Shown: in pieces, positions 16,902-25,892 of the stretch
Position numbering within the stretch: the stretch's first letter is position 1
Layout: each line of letters starts with the position of its first letter
From: Thermostichus sp047462415
Lineage (GTDB): Bacteria > Cyanobacteriota > Cyanobacteriia > Thermostichales > Thermostichaceae
Assembly: GCF_047462415.1 (NCBI RefSeq)
Contig: NZ_JANSJE010000008.1
Span: forward strand, 66,724 to 130,723
Reading direction: 5' to 3'
DNA: 64,000 nt
Position numbers and translations under genes: made by a program
The notes under the pieces: generated by a model
Databases searched by the model: none
What the model was told of the DNA's origin: nothing
What the model saw: the letters and a program-made list of their open reading frames with translations, nothing else

Positions 16902-17735
16902 ATGGAAGGGCTCTGGCACACCCTGGCGGATCCCTTGCGGTTTGCCTTTATGCAGCGGGCTCTGCTGGTGGCGGTGGCCATCGGCGTTCTCTGCGCGGTG
17001 GTGGGCAGCTATTTGCTGGTGCAAAGCTTGGCCCTCCTGGGGGATGCCCTCAGCCATTCGCTGCTGCCGGGCCTGGCCATTGCCTACCTGCTGGATCTCA
17101 ACCTCTTTGTCGGTGCCTTCGTGGCGGGGTTACTGAGCGCCCTGCTCATCCAGTGGATCCGCTCCGCCACCCCCCTCAAGCCCGATGCGGCCATGGGGAT
17201 CGTCTTTTCTGCTTTTTTTGCCCTAGGGATCCTCTTAATCACGTTAATCCAACGGCGGGCCCGCATCGATCTCAACCACTTCCTCTTCGGCAACCTCCTG
17301 GGGGTGAGCGCCGCTGATGTGTTGACAGTGGTGGGCATCACCGTCCTGGTGCTGGGATTGGTGGCCCTCTTTTTTAAGGAGCTGACCTTCTACAGTTTCG
17401 ATCCCCTGGGGGCCAAGGCAGCCGGCCTGCCTACTGCAGGGTTGGGATGGGGGCTGATGGCGCTCACCTCCCTCACTCTGGTGGCCAGCATGAAGGCGGT
17501 GGGGGTGCTGCTGGTGCTGGCCATGCTCATCACGCCAGCAGCAACAGCTTACCTGCTGGCGCCTCGCCTGCACCAGGTAATGCTGCTGGGATCCCTCTTT
17601 GGCGTCAGCGCTAGCCTGCTGGGGATGTACGCTAGCTACTACCTCAACGTCGCCTCCGGCCCGGCCATTGTCTTGGTGGCCTCCGTTTGGTTTGGCTTAG
17701 CCTTTCTGGCCAGAGTCATCTTCGGCCAAAGCTAA
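16902..17735 (+). CDS. mntB: Manganese-type ABC transporter, permease
   Basis: 277 residues from ATG 16902, preceded by GAGGGGTGG; an in-frame GTG at 16890 is closer to the mntA stop. It is an ABC-3 family permease with eight or nine helices: LLVAVAIGVLCAVVGSYLLV, LGDALSHSLLPGLAIAYLL (the conserved cytoplasmic coupling region) and MKAVGVLLVLAMLITPAATA. It is the membrane channel of the Mn/Zn importer. The gene ends 46 bp before the convergent RRM gene. Confidence 0.9.
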   Translation: MEGLWHTLADPLRFAFMQRALLVAVAIGVLCAVVGSYLLVQSLALLGDALSHSLLPGLAIAYLLDLNLFVGAFVAGLLSALLIQWIRSATPLKPDAAMGIVFSAFFALGILLITLIQRRARIDLNHFLFGNLLGVSAADVLTVVGITVLVLGLVALFFKELTFYSFDPLGAKAAGLPTAGLGWGLMALTSLTLVASMKAVGVLLVLAMLITPAATAYLLAPRLHQVMLLGSLFGVSASLLGMYASYYLNVASGPAIVLVASVWFGLAFLARVIFGQS

Positions 17736-17781
17736 AGGCCGGGGAGAGAAGAGAGGGATCCCCGGCCCAGAGCCTATCCGA

Positions 17782-18069
17782 TTAGAAGCGGGAAGAGCGA
17801 CCATCTCGACTGCCGCCTGCGCTGGCCTGACGTGGCATTGCCTTGTTGACCCTCAGATCCCGGCCCATCCAGGTGGCGCCATCCAGCTCGTCGATGGCTT
17901 TTTGCTCATCGGCCTCGTTTTCCAGCTCCACAAAAGCAAAGCCGCGCTTGCGGCCCGTTTCCCGATCTACCGGCAGCTTAATTTGCTTGACGGTGCCGTA
18001 CTCGGCAAACACAAGCCGCAGATCTTCTTCACTGGCCTTGAAGGACAGATTGCCCACAAAAATGGTCAT
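17782..18069 (-). CDS. RNA-binding protein, single RRM (Rbp type)
   Basis: 95 residues. One RRM fills residues 1-80, with RNP2 IFVGNLSF (3-10) and RNP1 KRGFAFVEL (about 41-49). A short tail (QASAGGSRDGRSSRF) stands in for the longer glycine-rich tail of the cold-induced Rbp class. Cyanobacterial Rbps bind mRNA; some are cold-induced and others target photosystem mRNAs to the thylakoid. The 5' region (18070-18170) holds the direct repeat AGGTTCGGA twice in the sense direction, which might be part of the leader regulation known for rbp genes, though that is inference. Confidence 0.9.
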   Translation of the reverse strand: MTIFVGNLSFKASEEDLRLVFAEYGTVKQIKLPVDRETGRKRGFAFVELENEADEQKAIDELDGATWMGRDLRVNKAMPRQASAGGSRDGRSSRF

Positions 18070-18263
18070 AACGTAGCGAACTCCGAACCTTAACCTTTAG
18101 CGCTCAGTTCGGAAGCTCACCTGGTTAGACCATTGGCTCAATCCGAACCTGATGCCAACCACATCTTAGTCTCCCCAACGGCATTTGCAAACTACCTGTT
18201 CAAGATCTTTCTCCAAGAATTTGCAGAAGCTTTTTTGAGCTAGGAAATTAAGGATCCCAACTG

Positions 18264-19046
18264 TTAGCAGCGCTTGCCTTGGCCCAGCGGCTGGCGTTTG
18301 GGAATGCCGGGAGAGCGGGGATAGCAAGCTGGTGTGGGGGCAACTTTCTCCACCAGCAGGCAATGCCGTATCCCGTGGCTGCGGGGGGTAGTGAAGGCTT
18401 CGACGTGGATCAGCTTCCCCCCCAGGAGAGAAAGGGCTCGCTCCAGAGTTTGGGCTTCTGCCTCGATCCAATGGCCACGGTAGAGGATGGCGCGTCCCCC
18501 CACCTTGAGCAGGGGCAGACAATACTCGGCGCAAACCTCTGCCGCTGCCAGGGCTCTGGCCAGGGCCAGATCGTAGCTGCCGCGTTCCTGCGGGTCTTGC
18601 CCCCAGATTTCGGCTCGCTGGGCCACCGCCCGCGCCTGGGTCAGGGAGAGCTGCTGCAGGGCCTCTTGCACAAAGGCAATCTTGCGTTGGCTGCTGTCCA
18701 ATAGGGTGAAGCTGGCCTGGGGCAGGGCAATTTGGGCCGGGATCCCTGGAAACCCTGCCCCGGTGCCGATGTCGATGCCCCGCCAGGGCCGAGCTTGAAT
18801 CGCCGCCCAGGATCCCAGCAAGCGCAGGCCCCGCAGCGAGTCCCACAGGTGTTTCTCCCAAAAATCGATGGGAGCGGTGATGCGGGTCAGGTTCTGGGTG
18901 CGGTTTCCGGCCATCACCAGGGGATAGAGCTGTTGCAGTTGCTGCCGCTGCGGCTCAGAAGGCTGCCAGCCCAGCTCCGCCAGCCAGCTCTCCCAGAGGG
19001 CCTCCAGTTCGGGGGGCTCAGAGGTAGGCGGGGCAGCCTTCTTCAT
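18264..19046 (-). CDS. rsmG: 16S rRNA (guanine-N7) methyltransferase
   Basis: 260 residues (MKKAAPPTSEPPELE). RsmG (GidB) methylates G527 of 16S rRNA using SAM. It carries the SAM motif DIGTGAGFPGIPAQI, the following LLDSSQRKIAFVQEAL, and the usual NLTRI segment near the N-terminus. I chose the ATG at 19046 because it overlaps the TGA of the upstream membrane-protein gene as ATGA, a classical translational-coupling junction; an ATG 18 nt earlier is possible. The extra residues CYPRSPGIPKRQPLGQGKRC at the C-terminus are not part of the fold. Confidence 0.92.
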   Translation of the reverse strand: MKKAAPPTSEPPELEALWESWLAELGWQPSEPQRQQLQQLYPLVMAGNRTQNLTRITAPIDFWEKHLWDSLRGLRLLGSWAAIQARPWRGIDIGTGAGFPGIPAQIALPQASFTLLDSSQRKIAFVQEALQQLSLTQARAVAQRAEIWGQDPQERGSYDLALARALAAAEVCAEYCLPLLKVGGRAILYRGHWIEAEAQTLERALSLLGGKLIHVEAFTTPRSHGIRHCLLVEKVAPTPACYPRSPGIPKRQPLGQGKRC

Positions 19047-20068
19047 CCCAGGGATCCCAGCCATCGCGATCCCAGTTGCAATCCGGCAGGAATGGCTCGG
19101 TCGGCCCAGCCTTTCAGCTCTTGGGTCAAGCCCTGCAAAGATCGGTCGGCGCCCAGCAGCTCCTGGTTCAAGCACACCAGCTCCTGCAAATCCAGCTCCT
19201 GGCAGTTGGCCCAATCTTCTGCCAGCAAGTTGATCGGTTGGGGCTGAGCTTGCAACGGCTGCTGGGCAGCCAACTCCAGCTCTATATCCAAAAGCACCTG
19301 CTCCAGCCGTTCTACCCGCTCTTGCATCTGGGCCAATAAGGCCGCCAACTGCTGGCAGCAATGGTGAACCCGCTGAGCATAAACCTTGAGCGGCAGCGTC
19401 AGCGGCAGCAGCGACTCAGACAACAGTTGAATCAGGTGCTGGGCCTCCAGTTCTTCCAGTTGCAGATCTTGCCAAATGGCATGGTAAAAATGGAGCGAGC
19501 GACGACAGGTTTCCAGGCGCTGGTAGCAGGGCTGCAATACAGAGCCGCGCAACTCCTGCAGATAATCGGCCCACAGTTGTCCGGCCTCTACCACCCAACC
19601 CGTTTGCAGAAAACTCCACCCCTGGGCCAGCAGCCAACTGATCACCAGGCCTGCCAACAACTGCGGCTTTTGCTGGGCCAGAAAAGGCAGAAGATGCTCT
19701 CCCCAAATCGCCAACCCCAGCCAGAGCAGAGCGGCCAAAGCCAAGTGGGGCAAGCTGATCATCTGGGCCAGAAGCTGAGCAGAACCTGCGGATCCCTGGG
19801 GAAGTCGGCGCTGCCGCAGCATCCAGATGAGCCCTGCACCCAAGCTGTACAGCCCTCCCCCCAACAGCGGGATCACCACCAACCACAGGGGTTGCCCCCT
19901 CCACAGGTGCGGCAATAGCCCAGCCTGGCCCGGCGCATCCCAACTGAGCAAATACAAAGCCAACAAAGCCAAAACCACACCCCACCCCTGCTGCCGTTGG
20001 AGGCGGCGGGCCAGCAGGCGGCGGCGACGACGAAGATAGGTTTGAAAGGATTCAGCCACAATGGACAT
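19043..20068 (-). CDS. Hypothetical membrane protein with helical cytoplasmic domain
   Basis: 341 residues, no family recognised. Residues 1-30 are basic (TYLRRRRRLLARRLQRQQ), followed by four hydrophobic helices (about 30-50, 62-84, 105-122 and 133-150). The rest (about 160-341) is Leu/Gln/Glu-rich and predicted helical, including LAALLAQMQERVERLEQVLLDIELELAAQQ, probably a coiled coil. The stop overlaps the rsmG start (ATGA), so the two proteins are made from one message. Composition matches its neighbours. It may be an accessory membrane protein, but nothing in the sequence fixes a function. Confidence 0.7.
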   Translation of the reverse strand: MSIVAESFQTYLRRRRRLLARRLQRQQGWGVVLALLALYLLSWDAPGQAGLLPHLWRGQPLWLVVIPLLGGGLYSLGAGLIWMLRQRRLPQGSAGSAQLLAQMISLPHLALAALLWLGLAIWGEHLLPFLAQQKPQLLAGLVISWLLAQGWSFLQTGWVVEAGQLWADYLQELRGSVLQPCYQRLETCRRSLHFYHAIWQDLQLEELEAQHLIQLLSESLLPLTLPLKVYAQRVHHCCQQLAALLAQMQERVERLEQVLLDIELELAAQQPLQAQPQPINLLAEDWANCQELDLQELVCLNQELLGADRSLQGLTQELKGWADRAIPAGLQLGSRWLGSLG

Positions 20069-20450
20069 AAAACGATGGATCGCAGATCCCTGCCAATATC
20101 CCCACCGGTCTGGATCGCCTCCTTACGATCATAAGTCTTGACTCGGCCCTGGCGTCTCTGGGTTCACTATTGCGATTATTACTGGGAGTCATCGCTTGGC
20201 TGGCGGGGCAGGGCTCATCAGACAGTTTTTCAGAGAAGTTCTGTTCTCAAAGCGGGCCTGGGAGAAGCTGTCCAGGACAGGCGGCTACAAGAAAATCCCC
20301 CATCCCTGCTACGATGGAAAGGTCCTTAACGTTTCTTATCCACAGCCAAGTTGGTTTCTTGGTTCGGGTTTTCTCTTCTGCACTGTGCGAGGTTTTGTGA
20401 GCGCTTCTGCATCTCTCCTTAGCTCTGACCTATCTCTCTCCCCCCTCAAG
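20069..20450. promoter_or_regulatory. 380-bp divergent upstream region of guaA
   Basis: The region lies between the divergent membrane-protein gene and guaA. The guaA frame is open through most of it but encodes no family-like sequence, and its CT-rich 3' end just before guaA looks like leader. No purine-riboswitch core or clear -35/-10 pair was found by eye. Confidence 0.3.
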
Positions 20451-22013
20451 GTGCAGCGCCAGATGATCGTTATTCTCGACTTTGGATCCCAGTACTCGGA
20501 GCTCATTGCCCGTCGTATTCGCGAAACCCACGTCTATTCGGAAATCCTTTCCTACCGCACCACCGCTGAACACCTGCGGCAAATGCGGCCCCAGGGCATC
20601 ATCCTCTCCGGCGGCCCCAACTCGGTCTATGAGCCGGGCGCTCCTGCTTGTGACCCGGAGATCTGGAACTTGGGGATCCCCATCCTGGGCGTATGCTATG
20701 GCATGCAGCTCATGGTGCAGCAGTTGGGGGGCAAGGTGGAGCCAGCCCAGAAGGGGGAATACGGCCGTGCCGCCCTGCACATTTTGGATCCCACCGACCT
20801 GCTCACCAACTTGCCGGAAAACAGCATCATGTGGATGAGCCATGGGGATGCGGTGACCGAGTTGCCGCCAGGTTTTCACGCCCTGGCTGCCACGGACAAC
20901 ACCCCCTGTGCCGCCATTGCCGATCCCACTCGCCGTCTTTACGGGGTGCAATTTCACCCAGAGGTGGCCCACTCGGAGGCCGGTGCCTTTCTCATTCGCA
21001 ATTTTGTCTATCACATCTGCGGCTGCGAGCCCACCTGGACAACGGAAGCTTTTCTGGAGGAGGCGATTCGGGAAGTCCGGGCCCGCGTGGGCGACAAGAA
21101 GGTGTTGTTGGCCCTTTCGGGGGGGGTGGACAGCTCTACTTTGGCTTTTTTGCTGCACAAGGCCATCGGCGACCAGCTCACCTGCGTCTTCATCGATCAG
21201 GGGTTTATGCGCAAGGATGAGCCGCAGCGGCTGCTGCGCCTTTTCCAGGAACAATTTCACATCCCTGTCCACTACGTAGATGGCCAGGAGCGCTTCCTCC
21301 AACAGTTGAAGGGAGTTACCGACCCGGAAGAAAAACGCAAGCGCATTGGGGCAGAGTTTATTCGCGTGTTTGAGGAGGAGTCGCAGCGGCTGGGCCCCTT
21401 CGAGTACTTAGCCCAGGGTACTCTTTACCCCGATGTGATCGAGTCGGCCAATACCAATGTGGATCCGGTGACCGGAGAGCGCATTGCCGTCAAGATCAAA
21501 AGCCACCACAATGTCGGCGGGCTGCCGGAAAATCTGCGCTTTAAGCTGGTAGAACCTCTGCGCAAGCTCTTCAAAGATGAGGTGCGGCAACTGGCCCGCT
21601 CGTTGGGTTTGCCGGAAGAAATTGTTGGCCGCCATCCTTTCCCGGGGCCGGGACTGGCCATCCGCATTGTGGGCGAAGTCACCAAAGAGCGGCTGGAAAC
21701 CCTGCGCGAGGCGGACATGATTGTCCGCCAGGAGATCAACCGCTCCGGCTACTACCCCAAGTTGTGGCAAGCCTTTGCCGTGCTGCTGCCGGAAGTGCGC
21801 TCGGTGGGGGTGATGGGGGATAAGCGCACCTATGCCTGCCCAGTGGTGGTACGACTGGTTACCAGCGAAGATGGTATGACGGCGGATTGGGCCAGGGTGC
21901 CCTACGACCTCTTGGCCACCATCTCCAACCGCATCGTCAACGAGGTGCCGGGCATTAACCGCGTCGTTTATGACATCACTTCCAAGCCACCCGGCACCAT
22001 CGAGTGGGAGTGA
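20451..22013 (+). CDS. guaA: GMP synthase (glutamine-hydrolysing)
   Basis: 520 residues from GTG 20451 (VQRQMIVILDFGSQYSEL); ATG 20463 is the alternative, and cyanobacterial relatives usually have a short N-terminal extension before IVILDFGSQ. GuaA aminates XMP to GMP with glutamine and ATP. The N-terminal class I amidotransferase domain has the nucleophile Cys in GVCYGMQLM and the His/Glu pair in QFHPEVAHS. The ATP-pyrophosphatase domain has P-loop LALSGGVDSSTLAF, and the C-terminal dimerisation domain ends in the family signature KPPGTIEWE. No purine genes are adjacent. Confidence 0.95.
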   Translation: MQRQMIVILDFGSQYSELIARRIRETHVYSEILSYRTTAEHLRQMRPQGIILSGGPNSVYEPGAPACDPEIWNLGIPILGVCYGMQLMVQQLGGKVEPAQKGEYGRAALHILDPTDLLTNLPENSIMWMSHGDAVTELPPGFHALAATDNTPCAAIADPTRRLYGVQFHPEVAHSEAGAFLIRNFVYHICGCEPTWTTEAFLEEAIREVRARVGDKKVLLALSGGVDSSTLAFLLHKAIGDQLTCVFIDQGFMRKDEPQRLLRLFQEQFHIPVHYVDGQERFLQQLKGVTDPEEKRKRIGAEFIRVFEEESQRLGPFEYLAQGTLYPDVIESANTNVDPVTGERIAVKIKSHHNVGGLPENLRFKLVEPLRKLFKDEVRQLARSLGLPEEIVGRHPFPGPGLAIRIVGEVTKERLETLREADMIVRQEINRSGYYPKLWQAFAVLLPEVRSVGVMGDKRTYACPVVVRLVTSEDGMTADWARVPYDLLATISNRIVNEVPGINRVVYDITSKPPGTIEWE

Positions 22014-22065
22014 TGCGGGTCAGGCGGGATCCCTTGCCTCTGGCCTCAAGGCCGGCCTGGATCAA

Positions 22066-22287
22066 TCACCTATGGCCTGCTTCCGGCAGGGAATAGGAAG
22101 GGCTTGAGCTGAAGGGCTGAGCGGCTTGGACTTCCATGCGAGCCAGGGTTGTGGCCGCGTCGGCCAGTTGTAGGGCCAGGTTGGCACGGCTAATCGGATC
22201 CCGGGCATTCCAGAGATCGTGTCCCAAACAAAACACCCGATAGCGAAAGGCTTTGATCGAGTGCGATGGGATGACTTTGACCGTCAT
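22066..22287 (-). CDS. Small hypothetical protein
   Basis: 73 residues (MTVKVIPSHSIKAFRYRVFC). Its ATG lies 2 nt after the stop of the upstream 108-aa gene, so it is almost certainly translated from the same message. The first 50 residues look ordered (LWNARDPISRANLALQLADAATTLARMEVQ), and the Ser/Pro-rich tail does not. No known motif, signal or membrane helix is present. Confidence 0.55.
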   Translation of the reverse strand: MTVKVIPSHSIKAFRYRVFCLGHDLWNARDPISRANLALQLADAATTLARMEVQAAQPFSSSPSYSLPEAGHR

Positions 22288-22289
22288 AG

Positions 22290-22616
22290 CTACAACCTCT
22301 TCTCCACAGAGACATGAATCGTCAGCAGAACCCGCTCGGGCTCAAGGTAAACAAATGTTACCAAAACAACCTCATCCTCAGAGGCGATACTTACTGGGCA
22401 GGTAGCTTTGGGGGGCTCCACCCGTTCATGCCTTACCCCCACAGTGTATTCTCCAACCGGCAGGTCATCAAATCCAGCATCCGCATAAATCAGCTCGATG
22501 GTTTCTTCTGCGATCAACTGCCCCTCTCGCTCCAAGAAACTGAGAAAAGGGATCCCGTCGATGGAAGTGAGGGCGTTGTTGGCCTGGTTGCGGATCATCA
22601 CAAAAATGTCGGACAT
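22290..22616 (-). CDS. Small hypothetical protein, predicted beta-rich
   Basis: 108 residues from ATG 22616 (MSDIFVMIRNQANNALTSID). An open extension to 22808 overlaps the COG0523 GTPase gene and is discarded. The C-terminal two-thirds alternates hydrophobic and polar residues (VGEYTVGVRHERV, EDEVVLVTFVYLEPERVLLTIHVSVEKRL), suggesting a beta-sandwich. It lies 80 bp downstream of the GTPase gene and directly upstream of the 73-aa gene, so the three may form one transcription unit. Family not recognised. Confidence 0.6.
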   Translation of the reverse strand: MSDIFVMIRNQANNALTSIDGIPFLSFLEREGQLIAEETIELIYADAGFDDLPVGEYTVGVRHERVEPPKATCPVSIASEDEVVLVTFVYLEPERVLLTIHVSVEKRL

Positions 22617-22696
22617 AGCTGGGATGCCCTCTCTCAAGGCTCCCCTCGCGAGGCTGCGGGAACGGGGCCCGACGCTTCTAAGCTGCCACCCAGTTC

Positions 22697-23731
22697 TTAG
22701 CCCTGGACGGGCGCAGGGACAAGACAGGCTTGCAACTTTTGCCGCAGCTTGGCCGTATCGAGGTGCTGGCCGATGAGCACCAACTGGTTTTTGGGCTGGC
22801 GAGGCCATGCATCGCTGCTGAGGGTGTAGCGCCGACCGCTGAGGTGGAAGATATGTCGCTCTGGGCTTTCTTCAAACCACAGGATCCCTTTGGCCCGAAA
22901 GACTGCCTCGGGCAACTCATTGAGAAAGTTCTGGAAGGCGTCTAGAGAAAAAGGCTGATCGCTCTCAAAAGCTAGGGAGTTAAAACCATCAACCTCGATG
23001 TGGCTGCGGTGCGAGTGGCCATGCTCGTGGCTGTGTTCGTGGTCGTGCTCATGGTCATGCTCGTGCCCATGCTCAGTGTCGTGAGCCTCCTCCTGGGGCA
23101 GAGAGCTGGACTGAAACAGATCTGTATCCAGGATCAGCTCCAGGGGTACTGCGCTGTTGACCGTGCGCAAAATGCGGGCATCTTCCTTGATCTCGCGGAT
23201 GCGTTTTTCCAGGCGCTCGATTTCCGTCGGCTCGACCAAGTCCGTTTTGTTGAGGAGAATCACATCCCCATAGGCAATTTGGCTGTAGGCCACGTCGCTG
23301 TTGAACAGGTCGGGGGCGAAGTTGGTGGCGTCTACCAAGGTGATGATCGAGTCCAGCCGCGTCAGATCCCGCAACTCTGGCCCCAAAAAGGTGAGGGCAA
23401 CCGGCAAGGGATCCGCCAATCCTGTGGTCTCCACCACCAGGTAGTCGATTTTGGCGGAGCGTTCCATCAGGCGCAGCACGCTCTCGGCGATGTCATCCCG
23501 GATGGTGCAGCAGATGCAGCCGTTGTTCAGCTCCACCAGGTCTTCTTCGCTGGAGACGATCAGCTCGCCGTCGATGCCGATCTCGCCGAATTCGTTGACC
23601 AGCACCGCCGTGCGCATCCCTTTTTGGTTGCTGAGAATGTGGTTGAGCAGGGTGGTTTTCCCACTGCCCAAAAAACCCGTGATGATGGTGACAGGTAAGC
23701 CTCGCTTGGGCACTTCGATGGTTGCGGTCAT
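22697..23731 (-). CDS. CobW/COG0523 family metal-chaperone GTPase with His-rich segment
   Basis: 344 residues from ATG 23731 (MTATIEVPKRGLPVTIITGF). A G3E P-loop GTPase: Walker A GFLGSGKTTLLNHIL, the family metal site CxCC in NNGCICCTIRDD, Walker B region LVVETTGLADP and base-recognition LLNKTDLVEP. Between the GTPase and C-terminal domains (about 215-245) is a dense His/Glu/Asp repeat (EHGHEHDHEHDHEHSHEHGH), typical of zinc-binding members. COG0523 proteins deliver metals to client enzymes or help in zinc limitation. No Zur-regulated partner or cobalamin gene is adjacent, so the client is unknown. Confidence 0.88.
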   Translation of the reverse strand: MTATIEVPKRGLPVTIITGFLGSGKTTLLNHILSNQKGMRTAVLVNEFGEIGIDGELIVSSEEDLVELNNGCICCTIRDDIAESVLRLMERSAKIDYLVVETTGLADPLPVALTFLGPELRDLTRLDSIITLVDATNFAPDLFNSDVAYSQIAYGDVILLNKTDLVEPTEIERLEKRIREIKEDARILRTVNSAVPLELILDTDLFQSSSLPQEEAHDTEHGHEHDHEHDHEHSHEHGHSHRSHIEVDGFNSLAFESDQPFSLDAFQNFLNELPEAVFRAKGILWFEESPERHIFHLSGRRYTLSSDAWPRQPKNQLVLIGQHLDTAKLRQKLQACLVPAPVQG

Positions 23732-23832
23732 AGAGGGGCAGCGATCTAGATAAAGGGAACTCTTCCACTCTATCCTCATTGCCCTCGTCCCGTGAGACCG
23801 GGTGACCCCCTCAGCTTGGCTTGTCGAGATGG

Positions 23833-24762
23833 CTATCTGTCCTGGGCGATTTCCACTCGGTTGCCCGGCCCCAGGCTGACGCGGAACTGTCGCGCGCCTG
23901 TCGGCAAGGGATCCGGCGGCAACTCCGGCAGGTCGGCAAAAGGAGTTGCGGCGCGGCGCTGCCGGGCCAGCTCATTCTCCGGCTCGGCAGCCAACAGGGA
24001 TCCCGTCCCATCCACGGTTATCCAATAGACCAGGCTCTCCTGCAAATCAGGGGGAGACTGCCATTGCTCTGCCAGAGTGTCTCGCAGACGGAGAAGGGGA
24101 GCCGGCCCTGTTGAGTCAAGTTCTGGGGCAGTTGTGGCCAAAGGCTGCGGTTGACCCGACACCGCAGGGGTGGTGAGCTGCTCCTGCACCGAGTTGGCAG
24201 CCGTAGGATCCCTGGGTGGGCGGCTGGCCCAGATCCCGACACCGGCCACGAGAGCGATCCCTCCCACCAGCAGGGCGGCGATCCCGGTGGGCTGTCGATA
24301 CCAAGCCCGCCTCACCGGAGTTCTCAGACTGGCCAGTTGGGGAATGTCATCGGCCACTTGGGAAAGGTTCTCCAGCAGGTCGTACAACTGGGTCATCGAC
24401 AGATCCACCTGAGCGATGCGATCCTCCCCTTGGCGCACCGTGAGGCGATGAAAAATAAAATCCAGCGGACGGATGGCCACAGTACCGCTGAAGGTTCCCT
24501 TGGGTTCTCCGCTCAGATGGGATCCGACGTAGCGGTCGATCACCGTGATCAAATCGTTGAGCCAAACACTGTCCCCCTGCAGAGTTTTGCTGGTCTCCCC
24601 CTGGCGAATTTCCAACTGACACTCGAAGTTCTGCTGGATGGCTCGCAGGAGCGGCGTTGAGGAACCCCCCGCAGCTTCGGGCAGGCTGGGCGCTTCTCCC
24701 CGCACCGTGAGGGTCGAGGTGGGCTGTTGATAGGTATGGCTGAGAAGGGTGAGACTGGGCAT
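23833..24762 (-). CDS. DUF4335 family membrane-anchored protein
   Basis: 309 residues. Residues 1-160 form the conserved cyanobacterial part (MPSLTLLSHTYQQPTSTLTV, ECQLEIRQGETSKTLQGDS, TQLYDLLENLSQVADDIPQL). A single membrane helix follows (about 177-197, GIAALLVGGIALVAGVGIWA), then a Thr/Pro-rich linker and a short C-terminal domain (LRDTLAEQWQSPPDLQESLVYWITVDGTG). The order DUF3038 then DUF4335 is one I know from many cyanobacteria, and the partner is directly upstream here. Function not established. Confidence 0.75.
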   Translation of the reverse strand: MPSLTLLSHTYQQPTSTLTVRGEAPSLPEAAGGSSTPLLRAIQQNFECQLEIRQGETSKTLQGDSVWLNDLITVIDRYVGSHLSGEPKGTFSGTVAIRPLDFIFHRLTVRQGEDRIAQVDLSMTQLYDLLENLSQVADDIPQLASLRTPVRRAWYRQPTGIAALLVGGIALVAGVGIWASRPPRDPTAANSVQEQLTTPAVSGQPQPLATTAPELDSTGPAPLLRLRDTLAEQWQSPPDLQESLVYWITVDGTGSLLAAEPENELARQRRAATPFADLPELPPDPLPTGARQFRVSLGPGNRVEIAQDR

Positions 24763-24810
24763 GGCAACCGAAACAACACAGACTAAGGATCCCAGGAGAA
24801 GGAGTCTATT

Positions 24811-25455
24811 TCAGGAAGAGGGCAAAGCATCCGATCCGGAGCTATGGGCTACCTCCCCTTCTTCTAGGTCACTGCCGGCGGGCAACTCCATCTCAGGACG
24901 GCTGAGCAAGGCTTTCCACAGGCGCTGTGCCCCTCTGGGGCTGCTGTAGAACATCAGCTCGATCAAGATGCGCAGGGCCAGCTCGGCAAGGCTGTTCTCG
25001 TCGCGCACATCCCCATCCACCATGCGGCTGCGATAGTGAGAGAGAAATTCATCTAGGTAGTCTCCCACCAGCGGCTGACGGAAAGGGCTGAGCTCCTGCT
25101 CGACAGCAGCTTCCAGTTGTTCCAAGGTGCTGCGGATACGGGCCTGTTGCTGAGCAGCCAGATGGGCAATCACCATCACCAGGGCGCGGGCCTCTTCGAT
25201 ATCGACTCTCTTGCGCCCACCGCTGCTGCGGCGCAGAGGGTTAGCGTTGCGCAGGCGCCAGAGGGCTACCCGATCGCCAATCTGATCTTCCAAGTCTAGA
25301 GCTTTGGCTGCAGCCAGAACCGCCTCAGAACTTTCTCCGCTCAGGGATTCCAGCCCCAGTAGCAACAAATCCAACTGGGCTTTGATGGTACCGGTAGCTG
25401 TGGTAAGGCCGGCGGGCTGAGGGTCTAGCTGAGTCTGTTTAGATTCCACCGTCAC
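24811..25455 (-). CDS. DUF3038 family protein
   Basis: About 214 residues. The conserved core is IKAQLDLLLLGLESLSGESSE, then GDRVALWRLRNANPLRRSS and DYLDEFLSHYRSRM. The frame stays open to 25647, but the first 60 residues (Arg/Ser-rich) do not look like protein of this family. Candidate starts are GTG 25455, GTG 25449 or a TTG slightly upstream; none has a strong ribosome binding site, so the start is uncertain. A Gly/Glu/Ser-rich tail ends the protein. It is paired with DUF4335 downstream at 48 bp, consistent with an operon. Soluble, all-helical by appearance; no catalytic motif. Confidence 0.7.
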   Translation of the reverse strand: MTVESKQTQLDPQPAGLTTATGTIKAQLDLLLLGLESLSGESSEAVLAAAKALDLEDQIGDRVALWRLRNANPLRRSSGGRKRVDIEEARALVMVIAHLAAQQQARIRSTLEQLEAAVEQELSPFRQPLVGDYLDEFLSHYRSRMVDGDVRDENSLAELALRILIELMFYSSPRGAQRLWKALLSRPEMELPAGSDLEEGEVAHSSGSDALPSS

Positions 25456-25892
25456 GCTGTCAAGGGGAGCTTTTGGTTTCAACGAAACTCTATGATCTCC
25501 TGTTCGAGCCAAACCTGCAACCGGATCCCTCCTGTGCTTGAGGGAGCAAGACCTTCTGACCCTTGCTCTGGCCGAAGGCTTGGATAAGGACATCTGGCAG
25601 GCGCTGGCCATTGTCCTGCTCATTCTCGCTTCTGAAGAGTTCCCCAACCAGGTTAGAAGTCAGACCGAGTTGTTCTGGGTCAGTTGTTATTTTTGCAACG
25701 AACCCATCTTTCCAGCCTGTTGGCCCTCAAGAAAAGGAGAGTGGCAAGACGGCGCTGTTGGCCCAGAATGGTGGTGTATGATTGGAGTCTGTAGCGGCTG
25801 GGAAGAGAGAGGGATCCGCATTTTGCGGCTTGATTGCCTGGCTGTCTCTGGGCTGCCCTTTCTGACCGCCTCAGCGCCGGGCGTACCCACAG

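Noticed and set aside
22290..22808. Longer start for the 108-aa protein
   Set aside because: The extra 64 residues overlap the GTPase gene and are Arg/Pro-rich without family likeness.
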